DNA from: Pseudomonas sp. GV085
Lineage (GTDB): Bacteria; Pseudomonadota; Gammaproteobacteria; Pseudomonadales; Pseudomonadaceae
Reading direction: 5' to 3'
NCBI RefSeq assembly: GCF_003050925.1
Contig: NZ_QAOV01000004.1
Span: 409,704 to 473,703 of the forward strand
Length of the DNA: 64,000 nt
Below the pieces are notes generated by a model that made no database searches, was not told the origin of the DNA, and saw only the letters and a program-made list of their open reading frames with translations. Within the stretch, counting starts at the first letter, position 1, and the number at the start of each line of letters is the position of its first letter. This document shows positions 25,232-34,189 of this stretch, piece by piece. A program made the translations under genes and the position numbers.

Positions 25232-26816
25232 TGTCCAGCGCGACCGGCAACAGGTTCGGGTAGTCGAGGGTGTAATGCAGGCCACGGCTTTCCTTGCGCT
25301 CCATGGCTGACAGAATCATCAGCTCGGCCACTTGAGCCAGGTTGCGCAGCTCGATCAAATCCCGGCTGACCTTGTAGTTACTGTAGAACTCGTCGATTTC
25401 ATCCAGCAGCAATTGCACGCGGTGTTGCGCCCGTTGCAGGCGCTTGTTGGTGCGCACGATGCCGACGTAGTCCCACATGAATCGCCGCAGCTCATCCCAG
25501 TTGTGCGCAATGATCACGTCTTCATCGGAATCGGTGACCTGGCTCGCATCCCAGGCGGGAAGGGGGGCTGGCATCGGAATCCGGGGCAGCTGTTCGAGAA
25601 TGTCTGCGGCCGCCGAGCGGGCATAAACGAAACATTCCAGCAGCGAGTTGCTGGCCATGCGGTTGGCGCCGTGCAGGCCGGTGAAACTGGTTTCGCCAAT
25701 GGCGTACAGACCCGGCACGTCGGTGCGGCCCTGTTGATCGACCATCACACCACCGCAGGTGTAGTGCGCAGCCGGGACCACCGGAATCGGTTGCCTGGTG
25801 ATGTCGATGGAAAATTCCAGGCAGCGTTCGTACACCGTCGGGAAGTGCGTCTTGATGAAAGCTTCGGGCTTGTGGCTGATGTCCAGATAGACGCAATCGA
25901 CGCCCAGGCGCTTCATTTCATGGTCGATGGCCCGGGCGACGATGTCCCGTGGTGCCAATTCGGCCCGTGGATCGAAGCGCTGCATGAAGCGCTCACCGTT
26001 GGGCAGCTTCAGGTGGGCGCCTTCGCCTCGCAGGGCTTCGGTGATCAGGAAGCTCTTGGCTTGCGGGTGATACAGGCAAGTGGGGTGGAACTGATTGAAC
26101 TCCAGGTTCGCCACCCGGCAGCCCGAGCGCCAGGCCATGGCGATACCATCGCCGCAGGCGCCGTCGGGGTTACTGGTGTACAGGTAAACCTTGGCCGCAC
26201 CACCGGAGGCGAGGATCACAAAGCGGGCGCCGTAGGTGTCGACTTCGCCGGTGCCGCGATTGAGCACATAAGCACCGAGGCAGCGATCACCTTCCAGGCC
26301 CAGGCGTTTCTCCGTGATCAGGTCAACCGCCACCCGCTGTTCCAGCAGTTCGATGTTCGGCCGTTTCCTGGCCTGGTCGAGCAGGGTTGTGAAAATGGCT
26401 GCACCCGTGGCATCGGCGGCGTGGATGATGCGCCGATGGCTGTGGCCGCCCTCGCGGGTCAGGTGGAACTCGAAGCCGCCATCTTCGTTGCCCGACTGTT
26501 CATCGCGGGTAAAGGGCACGCCCTGGTCGATCAGCCACTGAATGGCTTCCTTGCTGTGCTCGACGGTAAAGCGCACAGCGTCCTCATGGCACAGGCCGCC
26601 ACCGGCATTGAGCGTGTCATCGACATGGGATTCAACGGTATCGGTATCATCCAGAACGGCCGCAACGCCGCCTTGGGCCCAGAACGTCGAGCCATTGGCG
26701 AGGTTGCCCTTGCTCAGTACGGCAATGCGCAAATGACCGGGCAAGGTCAGCGCAAGGCTCAAGCCGGCAGCACCGCTGCCAATTACCAGAACATCGTGTT
26801 GAAACTGTTGGCTCAT
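25200..26816 (-). CDS. nadB: L-aspartate oxidase NadB
   Basis: A 538-residue flavoprotein that oxidises L-aspartate to iminoaspartate, the first step of NAD synthesis. FAD-binding [11 protein letters not shown] near the N-terminus, the fumarate-reductase-like block [13 protein letters not shown] (family residues seen here as [12 protein letters not shown]) and HPTCLYHP in the active site are visible. ATG 26814-26816 ([11 protein letters not shown]) gives the usual length; the frame continues upstream to 26858 but without support. The gene is oriented away from algU, as in other Pseudomonas. Confidence 0.94.
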   Translation of the reverse strand: MSQQFQHDVLVIGSGAAGLSLALTLPGHLRIAVLSKGNLANGSTFWAQGGVAAVLDDTDTVESHVDDTLNAGGGLCHEDAVRFTVEHSKEAIQWLIDQGVPFTRDEQSGNEDGGFEFHLTREGGHSHRRIIHAADATGAAIFTTLLDQARKRPNIELLEQRVAVDLITEKRLGLEGDRCLGAYVLNRGTGEVDTYGARFVILASGGAAKVYLYTSNPDGACGDGIAMAWRSGCRVANLEFNQFHPTCLYHPQAKSFLITEALRGEGAHLKLPNGERFMQRFDPRAELAPRDIVARAIDHEMKRLGVDCVYLDISHKPEAFIKTHFPTVYERCLEFSIDITRQPIPVVPAAHYTCGGVMVDQQGRTDVPGLYAIGETSFTGLHGANRMASNSLLECFVYARSAAADILEQLPRIPMPAPLPAWDASQVTDSDEDVIIAHNWDELRRFMWDYVGIVRTNKRLQRAQHRVQLLLDEIDEFYSNYKVSRDLIELRNLAQVAELMILSAMERKESRGLHYTLDYPNLLPVALDTILVPPTYVG

Positions 26817-27089
26817 TTCAGGATTCCGCTCAAAGCGACCCGGGTCGGGGGTTGGCACAGCTGGACTGGCGAGTCAAAGCAGCCGCACTGCCCTCTAGTA
26901 TATAGAGGGGGGGAGCGGCACAATACCCGAGCTGGCATGGCATTGTGAAACTACTGTGACGCAAAACATCGGTCGCTTCGTCGGATGTTTTTCTGCCCGT
27001 TGGGCGCGAGAATGACTGTATCGCCGATTTAACCGTCTTTTTCCCTTCACGGTTGCACAATGTCAGGTCGGCGCGGCTATAAATATTTG

Positions 27090-27117
27090 GAACTTTTGCC
27101 AAAGGGCCAAGATCAAT
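27090..27117 (+). promoter_or_regulatory. Upstream AlgU (sigma-22)-type promoter candidate
   Basis: GAACTT at 27090-27095, a 17-base spacer, then TCAAT at 27113-27117, against the consensus GAACTT-N16/17-TCTGA. Confidence 0.5.
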
Positions 27118-27283
27118 AGACGGTTGTCTGAAACAAGGGACAGTGTCGGCTTCAGTGCGAGATTGCAGTGCGATCCTTGCCGAAGAGTCCGATGACAAGA
27201 TTATCCGCGCGGCCGGGTCAACTCGTGCTGCGCTTTTCGTGCGTGCCAAATCAGAGCCCGCAGGAAACTTGCCTGGAGGGGGA

Positions 27284-27310
27284 GAACTTTTGCGAAAAGC
27301 CCGAGTCTAT
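27284..27310 (+). promoter_or_regulatory. Proximal AlgU (sigma-22)-dependent promoter of algU
   Basis: GAACTT at 27284-27289, a 16-base spacer, then TCTAT at 27306-27310. The perfect -35 and near-consensus -10 fit autoregulation of algU. A transcript would begin near 27316, about 54 bases before the start codon. Confidence 0.7.
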
Positions 27311-27369
27311 GTTTGCAAGTCTGGTGATTTACTTCTGCAAGCCTCCTCCGAGCTCATCGAGGAGTGTTC

Positions 27370-27951
27370 ATGCTAACCCAGGAAGAGGATCAGCAACTGG
27401 TCGAGCGCGTTCAGCGCGGCGACAAGCGTGCTTTCGATCTGCTAGTGCTGAAATACCAGCACAAAATTCTCGGGTTGATCGTGCGTTTCGTGCACGACAC
27501 CCATGAAGCCCAGGATGTGGCACAAGAAGCCTTTATCAAGGCGTACCGTGCACTTGGAAATTTTCGCGGAGACAGCGCGTTTTATACGTGGCTTTACCGC
27601 ATCGCCATCAACACGGCGAAAAATTATCTGGTTTCACGCGGCCGTCGGCCGCCGGATAGCGATGTCAGTTCCGAGGATGCAGAGTTCTACGATGGCGATC
27701 ATGGCCTCAAGGATCTCGAGTCGCCAGAGCGGGCTTTGCTGCGGGATGAGATTGAAGGCACCGTCCATCGAACCATTCAGCAACTGCCGGAAGATTTACG
27801 TACGGCTTTAACTTTACGTGAATTTGATGGTCTGAGTTACGAGGACATTGCGAGCGTCATGCAATGTCCGGTAGGCACCGTGCGCTCCCGGATCTTCCGC
27901 GCCCGGGAGGCCATCGACAAAGCCCTGCAGCCGTTGTTGCAGGAAAACTAA
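27370..27951 (+). CDS. algU: Extracytoplasmic-function sigma factor AlgU (AlgT/RpoE)
   Basis: A 193-residue ECF sigma factor. Region 2 (about 20-90: DTHEAQDVAQEAFIKAYRAL and FYTWLYRIAINTAKN) recognises the -10 element; region 4 (about 130-185: EDLRTALTLREFDGLSYEDI) the -35. It directs the envelope-stress and alginate regulon and its own transcription. ATG 27370 has GAGGAG upstream; the frame remains open further upstream, but only this start fits the family. First gene of algU-mucA-mucB. Confidence 0.96.
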   Translation: MLTQEEDQQLVERVQRGDKRAFDLLVLKYQHKILGLIVRFVHDTHEAQDVAQEAFIKAYRALGNFRGDSAFYTWLYRIAINTAKNYLVSRGRRPPDSDVSSEDAEFYDGDHGLKDLESPERALLRDEIEGTVHRTIQQLPEDLRTALTLREFDGLSYEDIASVMQCPVGTVRSRIFRAREAIDKALQPLLQEN

Positions 27952-27982
27952 AGACAGCGGCGACAGCCAAGAGAGGAACGCC

Positions 27983-28570
27983 ATGAGTCGTGAAGCCCTG
28001 CAGGAATCGCTGTCCGCAGTGATGGATAACGAAGCGGACGAATTGGAATTGCGTCGGGTATTGAACGCCTGCGACGATGTTGAAACCCGTGAAACCTGGG
28101 CTCGTTATCAGATCGCTCGGGCAGTGATGCACAAGGATCTGCTGCTTCCACGTCTGGACATCGCGGCGGCTGTTTCTGCTGCCCTGGCCGACGAAGCCGT
28201 ACCGGCAAAGCCTTCCCGTGGTCCATGGCGTAGCCTGGGTCGTCTGGCGGTCGCAGCTTCCGTGACCCTGGCGGTGCTGGCCGGTGTGCGTCTGTACAAC
28301 CAGGATGAGATCGCCGGTGTCGAACTGGCCCAGCAATCCAGCCAACCCGCACTGGCCGCTCCTCAAGTAAAAGGCCCTGCTGTTCTGGCAGGCTACAATG
28401 AGAGTTCGGAAGCTACTGGCCCCATGGCCAGCGGTGTATTGCAAGGTCAGCCAGGCTGGCACGATCAGCGTCTGCCAGGCTATTTGCGCCAGCATGCTCA
28501 ACAGGCTGCACTGAAAGGCACTGAGAGCGCTCTGCCGTACGCTCGTGCCGCAAGTCTGGAAAACCGTTAA
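27983..28570 (+). CDS. mucA: Anti-sigma factor MucA
   Basis: A 195-residue inner-membrane anti-sigma factor. The N-terminal cytoplasmic part (MSREALQESLSAVMDNEADE) binds AlgU; one membrane helix lies near 85-103 (LAVAASVTLAVLAGVRLY); the periplasmic tail is the target of stress proteases. The tail is complete, with no sign of the truncations known from mucoid isolates. Starts 31 bases after algU. Confidence 0.94.
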   Translation: MSREALQESLSAVMDNEADELELRRVLNACDDVETRETWARYQIARAVMHKDLLLPRLDIAAAVSAALADEAVPAKPSRGPWRSLGRLAVAASVTLAVLAGVRLYNQDEIAGVELAQQSSQPALAAPQVKGPAVLAGYNESSEATGPMASGVLQGQPGWHDQRLPGYLRQHAQQAALKGTESALPYARAASLENR

Positions 28571-28578
28571 GGAGGACC

Positions 28579-29538
28579 ATGCGCGCCATACCTCTACTTT
28601 CGCTTCTGCTCAGCGGCTGGTTCATCGTTCCAGCCCAAGCCGATGATGCCCAGGACTGGTTGACCCGCCTGGGCCAGGCAGAGCAACAGCAAAGCTTTCA
28701 GGGTACTTTCGTCTACGAGCGTAACGGTAGTTTTTCTACCCATAACATCTGGCACCGTGTCCAGGATGGAAAAGTCCGTGAGCGATTGATCCAGCTCGAC
28801 GGCTCCGCTCAAGAAGTCGTTCGCATTGATGGGCAAACTCAATGCGTAAGCGGCACACTGATAGCAGGGCTTGGGGACTCCCCGAACTCCGCCGCCCGTG
28901 CACTCGATCCTCAAAAGCTCAAGAATTGGTATGACCTCGCTGTTGTCGGCAAGTCGCGTGTCGCCGGGCGTTCCGCGGTGATCGTATCGCTGACACCCCG
29001 CGATCAACACCGCTACGGTTTTGAACTGCATCTGGATAAAGAAACCGGCCTGCCTCTGAAGTCTTTGTTATTGGACGACAAGGGACGGTTGTTGGAGCGC
29101 TTCCAGTTTACGCGACTGGATACCGCTGACGCTCCTTCCGAAAAAGACCTGCAGGCCAGCAATGATTGCAAGCCCGTCAATCTCGAAAGTGACAAGGCTT
29201 CTGCCGTCAAGTCTGCTCAGGTCTGGCGCTCCGACTGGTTGCCGCCCGGCTTCGAGCTGACCAGCAGCACCGCTCGCAAGGATCCGGAGACCAAAACCCA
29301 GGTCAATAGCCTGATGTATGACGATGGTCTGACGCGCTTTTCGGTATTCCTCGAGCCGCTGAATGGCGCAACAGTCACCGATACCCGCACTCAGTTGGGG
29401 CCGACCGTTGCGGTTTCCCGGCGCTTGACCACGGCACAGGGTGAGATGATGGTAACCGTCGTCGGTGAAATACCAGTCGGTACCGCTGAGCGGATAGCGC
29501 TTTCGATGCGTACCGACGCCGCTGCGACCAAGCAGTGA
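28579..29538 (+). CDS. mucB: Periplasmic regulator MucB (RseB-like)
   Basis: A 319-residue periplasmic protein with a signal peptide (MRAIPLLSLLLSGWFIVPAQ, cut after AQA). It belongs to the RseB/MucB family with a lipid-sensing N-terminal domain and a smaller C-terminal domain. It shields MucA from proteolysis. AAGGAGG lies just before the ATG, 8 bases after the mucA stop, so the three genes are one transcript. Confidence 0.94.
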   Translation: MRAIPLLSLLLSGWFIVPAQADDAQDWLTRLGQAEQQQSFQGTFVYERNGSFSTHNIWHRVQDGKVRERLIQLDGSAQEVVRIDGQTQCVSGTLIAGLGDSPNSAARALDPQKLKNWYDLAVVGKSRVAGRSAVIVSLTPRDQHRYGFELHLDKETGLPLKSLLLDDKGRLLERFQFTRLDTADAPSEKDLQASNDCKPVNLESDKASAVKSAQVWRSDWLPPGFELTSSTARKDPETKTQVNSLMYDDGLTRFSVFLEPLNGATVTDTRTQLGPTVAVSRRLTTAQGEMMVTVVGEIPVGTAERIALSMRTDAAATKQ

Positions 29539-29598
29539 GCTGAATTCGAAATGTTTCGTGAGCATTTCAATTTGCTAAAATCCCGTAAATTTCATATA

Positions 29599-29628
29599 GG
29601 TCAGAGTCCCTCGGCTCTGGCCTTGTTT
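29599..29628 (+). terminator. Possible terminator or attenuator between mucB and mucD
   Basis: GGTCAGAG (29599-29606) pairs with CTCTGGCC (29615-29622) around an 8-base loop, followed by TTGTTTGTTG. This is a moderate stem with a mixed T tract and may reduce read-through into mucD. Confidence 0.5.
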
Positions 29629-29629
29629 G

Positions 29630-29644
29630 TTGTTCCCGGAACAA
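29630..29644. promoter_or_regulatory. Palindrome upstream of mucD
   Basis: TTGTTCC-C-GGAACAA is a perfect 7+1+7 palindrome, and its left part TTGTTCCCGG recurs at about 29659-29668. It lies 72 bases before the mucD start. The binding protein is unknown. Confidence 0.4.
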
Positions 29645-29716
29645 AAATACCGGCGTATTGTTCCCGGTGTTTCTTGCTCCATATCGCTTAACCATGCTCG
29701 TCGTAACGGGAGCCGT

Positions 29717-31141
29717 ATGTCGATACCACGCTTGAAGTCCTACCTTTCCATTATTGCCACCGTACTGGTGCTTGGTCAGGCGGTCACCGCCCAAGCGGTC
29801 GAATTGCCTGACTTTACGCAACTGGTCGAACAGGCCTCGCCTGCGGTCGTGAACATCAGTACCACGCAAAAGCTGCCGGATCGCCAAGTCAGCCAGCAAA
29901 TGCCCGACCTCGAAGGCTTGCCGCCTATGCTGCGCGAATTCTTCGAGCGAGGCATGCCGCCGCAATCGCGTTCACCTCGCGACCGTCAGCGCGAGGCAAC
30001 TTCCCTGGGGTCGGGTTTCATCATCTCTACTGATGGCTATATCCTGACCAACAACCACGTGATCGCCGATGCTGACGAAATCCTCGTCCGCCTGGCTGAT
30101 CGCAGCGAAATGAAAGCCAAGCTGATCGGTACCGATCCACGTTCCGACGTGGCGCTGCTGAAAATCGAAGGCAAGGACCTGCCGGTGCTGAAGCTCGGTA
30201 AATCCCAGGACCTGAAGGCTGGCCAATGGGTTGTCGCGATTGGTTCGCCATTCGGCTTTGACCACACGGTGACCCAGGGCATCGTCAGTGCCGTCGGTCG
30301 CAGCCTGCCGAACGAAAACTATGTACCGTTCATCCAGACCGACGTACCGATCAACCCGGGTAACTCGGGCGGCCCGCTGTTCAACCTGAACGGTGAGGTG
30401 GTCGGGATCAACTCGCAGATCTACACCCGCTCCGGTGGCTTCATGGGTGTGTCGTTTGCGATCCCGATCGACGTGGCCATGGATGTTTCCAATCAGCTGA
30501 AATCCGGTGGAAAAGTCAGCCGAGGCTGGCTGGGTGTCGTGATTCAGGAAGTCAGCAAGGACCTGGCCGAGTCGTTCGGTCTGGAGAAGCCGGCGGGTGC
30601 GCTGGTTGCTCAGATTCAGGATGATGGCCCGGCTGCCAAAGGTGGCCTGCAAGTCGGCGACGTGATCCTGAGCATGAACGGTCAGCCAATCGTCATGTCG
30701 GCCGACCTGCCGCATCTCGTTGGTGCGTTGAAGGCTGGCGCAAAAGCCAATCTGGAAGTGATTCGTGACGGCAAGCGCAAGAAAGTCGAGCTGACCGTCG
30801 GTGCAATTCCGGAAGAAGCTAAAGAGCTGGATGCCGAGCCAAAATCCAGCATCGAGCGCAGTAGCAATCGCCTCGGTGTTTCTGTGGTCGAGTTGACTGA
30901 CGACCAGAAGAAAACCTATGACCTCAAAGGCGGTGTGATGATCAAGGAAGTGCAGGACGGTCCTGCCGCCATGATCGGCTTGCAGCCGGGTGATGTGATC
31001 ACCCACCTGAACAACCAGGCCATCGGTTCCACCAAGGAGTTCGCAGACATCGCCAAGGCGCTGCCAAAGAACCGTTCGGTGTCGATGCGGGTACTGCGTC
31101 AGGGGCGAGCGAGCTTCATCACCTTCAAGCTGGCTGAGTAA
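29717..31141 (+). CDS. mucD: Periplasmic serine protease MucD (DegP/HtrA-like)
   Basis: A 474-residue HtrA-type protease-chaperone. ATG 29717 gives signal peptide MSIPRLKSYLSIIATVLVLG (cut near AQA). The catalytic triad is His114 (YILTNNHV), Asp144 (DPRSDVALL) and Ser217 (NPGNSGGPL), followed by two PDZ domains at about 275-365 and 390-470. It clears misfolded envelope proteins and keeps the AlgU response low. The P. aeruginosa order algU-mucA-mucB-mucC-mucD lacks mucC here; a 178-base gap takes its place. Confidence 0.95.
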   Translation: MSIPRLKSYLSIIATVLVLGQAVTAQAVELPDFTQLVEQASPAVVNISTTQKLPDRQVSQQMPDLEGLPPMLREFFERGMPPQSRSPRDRQREATSLGSGFIISTDGYILTNNHVIADADEILVRLADRSEMKAKLIGTDPRSDVALLKIEGKDLPVLKLGKSQDLKAGQWVVAIGSPFGFDHTVTQGIVSAVGRSLPNENYVPFIQTDVPINPGNSGGPLFNLNGEVVGINSQIYTRSGGFMGVSFAIPIDVAMDVSNQLKSGGKVSRGWLGVVIQEVSKDLAESFGLEKPAGALVAQIQDDGPAAKGGLQVGDVILSMNGQPIVMSADLPHLVGALKAGAKANLEVIRDGKRKKVELTVGAIPEEAKELDAEPKSSIERSSNRLGVSVVELTDDQKKTYDLKGGVMIKEVQDGPAAMIGLQPGDVITHLNNQAIGSTKEFADIAKALPKNRSVSMRVLRQGRASFITFKLAE

Positions 31142-31163
31142 TCCGGTAGCCCGCTGAATAAAA

Positions 31164-31190
31164 AACCGCCTCATAAGGGGCGGTTTTTTT
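31164..31190 (+). terminator. Rho-independent terminator after mucD
   Basis: AACCGCC (31164-31170) and GGCGGTT (31179-31185) form a GC-rich stem followed by TTTTT; A-residues on the other side make it partly bidirectional, serving the convergent protease gene as well. Confidence 0.9.
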
Positions 31191-31219
31191 ATGTCCGGAC
31201 TTTTTGTCTCCGGGGGGTG

Positions 31220-32653
31220 TCAGCCCATCATGTCCTTGATCATGCGCTCTTGTTCCATCAGCTCACGTTGCCGTGCGTCGATCCGCGAAGACAGCGGGAA
31301 GTTCGTGCCGGCCTTGCGTTTGGCGAAGTCCAGTTGCTGAATGGCCTGTTTATAGTCCCCGACCAGTGCAAAGTATTCGGCGCGAGCCTGATGCAAGCCG
31401 ATGATATTGCCCGACAGGCCGCGTGTCTCGGCAACCTGATACCACACGTCCGGATCATCCGGGCGGGACTTGAGCAGGCCTTCGAGGGCTTTCTCCGCAT
31501 CCGCAGTACGGTTCTGCTTGAGCAGCAGGTCGACTCGAATCTGGTTCAGCGGGTAGTTGCCAGCGTATTGGCCCATCAACCGGTCAACCCGGGACTGGGC
31601 ATCGGGCAGGCGATTGTTGGTGATGTCCAGATCCACCTGAGCTAGGTTGTAGATGATTTCGTTGGGTGCCTTGGCCAGCAACTGCTTGAGGTTTTCCCGT
31701 GCTTCGTTCAGTTGGCCGCCCTTGATCTGGGCGATCGCCAGGCCGTAGCGTGCTACGTCGTTTTTCGGGTTCTCGTCGAGCTGGGCGCGGAAGCGCTTGG
31801 CGCCAAGTCCCGGGGTTTCTTCATAGATCAGTTGAACGCGTGCGCGGATCAGTTGGTAGCGCATGCTGTCTTCGATACCTCCCTTTGGAAACTGTTCGGC
31901 GCGGTTGCGGGTGTCGGCGATACGCGATTCGGTGACCGGGTGAGTCAGCAGAAATTCCGGTGGCTTGGCATCGTAGCGGTACTGACGCCCCAGGCGCTCG
32001 AACATGCTGGGCATCGAGCGGGGATCGTAACCGGCCTTTTCCAGATTGAGGATGCCGATACGGTCGGCTTCCTGCTCGTTCTGACGGGAGAATCGCCGCT
32101 GTTCCTGGATGGCTGCGGCCTGTGTGCCGGCAATGGCTGCAATCCCGGCGTTACCGCCACCTGCGGCTGCAACCACGATGCCGGCCAGCAATGCAGCCAT
32201 CATCGGTACTTGCATGCGTTGTTGCGCTTCGACGCCCCGGGCAAAGTGGCGTTGCGACAAGTGAGCCAGTTCGTGCGCCAGTACCGAAGCGTATTCGCCT
32301 TCGGTCTGGGCGTAGAGGAACAGGCCACCGTTGACCCCGACGATCCCGCCGGGTGCCGCAAAGGCGTTGAGCTGCGGGCTGTTGATCAGGATGAACTCCA
32401 GGCGCCGGTCAGTGACCTGGCTGGTCTCCACCAGTCGGTAGACGCTGGATTCCACGTAATTCTTGAGTTGCGGATCGTTGAGCTGTGAAACCTGACTGCG
32501 CAACATGGCCAGCCAGGCGCGGCCGAGCTGGTATTCCTGTTGCGGTGAGACAATGGCAGAACTGGCGTCGCCGAGTGACGGCAGGTCGTCGGCGAAGCCC
32601 GGTGAGGCGAGCAGGCAAGCGAGCGTCAGCAGGGTAGGGCGCAAAAATGTCAT
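31220..32653 (-). CDS. M48-family periplasmic metalloprotease with TPR tail (BepA/YfgC-like)
   Basis: A 477-residue exported zinc protease. ATG 32651-32653 gives MTFLRPTLLTLACLLASPGF and a signal cut after FA; an in-frame start 21 bases further up is possible. The zinc motif is HELAHLSQRH, with the third ligand region ENEQEADRIG. After about residue 270 it becomes a series of TPR helices (NEARENLKQLLAKAPNEIIY, ALEGLLKSRPDD). BepA-type enzymes quality-control outer-membrane proteins, a role that fits its position next to mucD. Confidence 0.88.
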   Translation of the reverse strand: MTFLRPTLLTLACLLASPGFADDLPSLGDASSAIVSPQQEYQLGRAWLAMLRSQVSQLNDPQLKNYVESSVYRLVETSQVTDRRLEFILINSPQLNAFAAPGGIVGVNGGLFLYAQTEGEYASVLAHELAHLSQRHFARGVEAQQRMQVPMMAALLAGIVVAAAGGGNAGIAAIAGTQAAAIQEQRRFSRQNEQEADRIGILNLEKAGYDPRSMPSMFERLGRQYRYDAKPPEFLLTHPVTESRIADTRNRAEQFPKGGIEDSMRYQLIRARVQLIYEETPGLGAKRFRAQLDENPKNDVARYGLAIAQIKGGQLNEARENLKQLLAKAPNEIIYNLAQVDLDITNNRLPDAQSRVDRLMGQYAGNYPLNQIRVDLLLKQNRTADAEKALEGLLKSRPDDPDVWYQVAETRGLSGNIIGLHQARAEYFALVGDYKQAIQQLDFAKRKAGTNFPLSSRIDARQRELMEQERMIKDMMG

Positions 32654-32751
32654 GCACAAAGCCTTAGTCGACAAAGACCTTACTGTAGCCGGACACCGGC
32701 GTTGCGACCAGATATTCTAGGCAGCCCAACTGCCTGACCCGGAGTGATGCA

Positions 32752-32991
32752 ATGACCGACGCTGTAGAGCATGACGTTGAACTGGACGCCAGCGGCCTGA
32801 ATTGCCCGTTGCCGTTGCTCAAGGCCAAGATGGAACTCAACCGGCTGGCCAGTGGTGCGGTGCTCAAGGTCATCGCCACCGATGCAGGTTCGCAACGTGA
32901 CTTTCGCACCTTTGCCCGATTGGCCGGTCATACCCTGCTTCGTGAAGAAGAAGAGGCGGGTGTTTACCGCTACTGGTTGAAAAAAGCCTGA
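32752..32991 (+). CDS. TusA-family sulfurtransferase
   Basis: A 79-residue protein with the TusA motif CPxP at Cys18 (LNCPLPLLKAKMELNRL). TusA-type proteins carry persulfide sulfur, for tRNA thiolation or other pathways. The exact role cannot be told from sequence alone, since Pseudomonas have more than one paralogue. It is divergent from the M48 protease gene and 31 bases upstream of the AI-2E family gene. Confidence 0.85.
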   Translation: MTDAVEHDVELDASGLNCPLPLLKAKMELNRLASGAVLKVIATDAGSQRDFRTFARLAGHTLLREEEEAGVYRYWLKKA

Positions 32992-33022
32992 ATTCGGCTG
33001 CGTTTGCTCCTAAGGATTATTG

Positions 33023-34093
33023 ATGTTCAAAGTGTTACGCGACTGGATTCAGCGCTATTTCTCCGATGAAGAAGCGGTGGTGCTGGCTGTCCTGCTGTTT
33101 CTGGCATTCACCGTCGTACTGACCTTGGGCGGTATGCTGGCGCCGGTACTCGCCGGGATGGTGCTGGCGTACCTGATGCAGGGGCTGGTGGTGGCCCTCG
33201 AGCGCCTGCGCGTGCCGGGTTGGGCCGCGGTGGGGCTGGTCTTTGCGTTGTTCATGGGGCTGTTGCTGGTATTCATCGTGGTTGTCGTGCCGTTGTTGTG
33301 GCACCAACTGATCACGTTGTTCAACGAGTTGCCCGGCATGCTTGCCAAGTGGCAGTCGCTGTTGCTGCTGCTGCCAGAGCGTTATCCGCACCTGGTATCC
33401 GATGAACAAGTGTTGCGGGCCATCGAAGTGGCGCGGGGCGAGATCGGCAAATTTGGTCAGTGGGCACTGACGTTCTCGCTGTCGAGCCTGCCACTGCTTG
33501 TGAACATCATGATCTACCTGGTGCTGGTGCCGATTCTGGTGTTCTTCTTTCTCAAGGATCGGGCCATGATCGGCCAGTGGGTCCGTGGTTACCTGCCCCG
33601 TGAGCGGGCGTTGATCACCCGGGTCGCCCATGACATGAACCGGCAGATTGCCAACTACATTCGCGGCAAGGTCATCGAAATCTTCATTTGCGGTGGCGTG
33701 ACCTACATCGCCTTTGTTGTTCTTGAGCTCAATTACGCGGCGCTGCTGGCACTGCTGGTGGGGATCTCGGTGGTGGTGCCTTATGTCGGTGCCGTGGTGG
33801 TGACTGTTCCCGTGTTTCTGATTGCGCTGTTCCAGTGGGGCTGGAGCGATCAGTTCATTTACTTGATGGCGGTCTACGGGATCATCCAGACGCTGGATGG
33901 CAACGTGCTGGTGCCATTGCTGTTTTCGGAGGCGGTCAACCTGCACCCGGTGGCGATCATCTGCGCTGTGCTGCTGTTTGGCGGGTTGTGGGGCTTCTGG
34001 GGGGTGTTCTTTGCGATTCCCCTGGCGACGCTGTTCAAGGCGGTGCTGGATGCGTGGCCGCGCAAGGAGCCGGTGGTGGCGCCTCTGCTTTAA
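33023..34093 (+). CDS. AI-2E transporter/PerM-family inner-membrane protein
   Basis: A 356-residue polytopic protein. ATG 33023 has AAGGA 6 bases upstream, better than the TTG one codon earlier. Helices begin at about 20-60 (LAVLLFLAFTVVLTLGGMLA), then a soluble segment (about 95-150) and a C-terminal helix cluster with the family block ELNYAALLALLVGISVVVPY and QTLDGNVLVPLLFSEAVNLH. Members have been linked to autoinducer or ion export; this one's substrate is not known. In Pseudomonas it is commonly found between tusA and bcp. Confidence 0.85.
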   Translation: MFKVLRDWIQRYFSDEEAVVLAVLLFLAFTVVLTLGGMLAPVLAGMVLAYLMQGLVVALERLRVPGWAAVGLVFALFMGLLLVFIVVVVPLLWHQLITLFNELPGMLAKWQSLLLLLPERYPHLVSDEQVLRAIEVARGEIGKFGQWALTFSLSSLPLLVNIMIYLVLVPILVFFFLKDRAMIGQWVRGYLPRERALITRVAHDMNRQIANYIRGKVIEIFICGGVTYIAFVVLELNYAALLALLVGISVVVPYVGAVVVTVPVFLIALFQWGWSDQFIYLMAVYGIIQTLDGNVLVPLLFSEAVNLHPVAIICAVLLFGGLWGFWGVFFAIPLATLFKAVLDAWPRKEPVVAPLL

Positions 34094-34107
34094 ATCGGTG
34101 GAGATGC

Positions 34108-34187
34108 AAAAAGATCGCAGCCTGTGGCAGCTCCTACAGGAGCACCTCGATCGGCGTAGGAGCTGCCGAAGGCTGCGATCTTTTTTG
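34108..34187. terminator. Bidirectional terminator/REP between convergent PerM and bcp genes
   Basis: AAAAAGATCGCAGCC (34108-34122) is mirrored by GGCTGCGATCTTTTTT (34171-34186), with an inner pair GCAGCTCCTAC / GTAGGAGCTGC. The T-run on one side and A-run on the other let it work in both directions. Confidence 0.85.
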
Positions 34188-34189
34188 TA

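Larger units (their letters stand above)
26817..27369. other. nadB-algU divergent intergenic region
   Basis: No convincing protein gene in these 553 bases. On the nadB side a palindrome CCCTCTAGTATATAGAGGG (26891-26909) overlaps a possible leftward -10 (TATACT). On the algU side two AlgU-type promoters are visible, listed separately. The rest looks like a long untranslated leader for the algU operon. Confidence 0.6.

Noticed and set aside
27143..27376. Small open frame upstream of algU
   Set aside because: It overlaps the AlgU-type promoter and the algU start in another frame, and the composition does not look like a protein.
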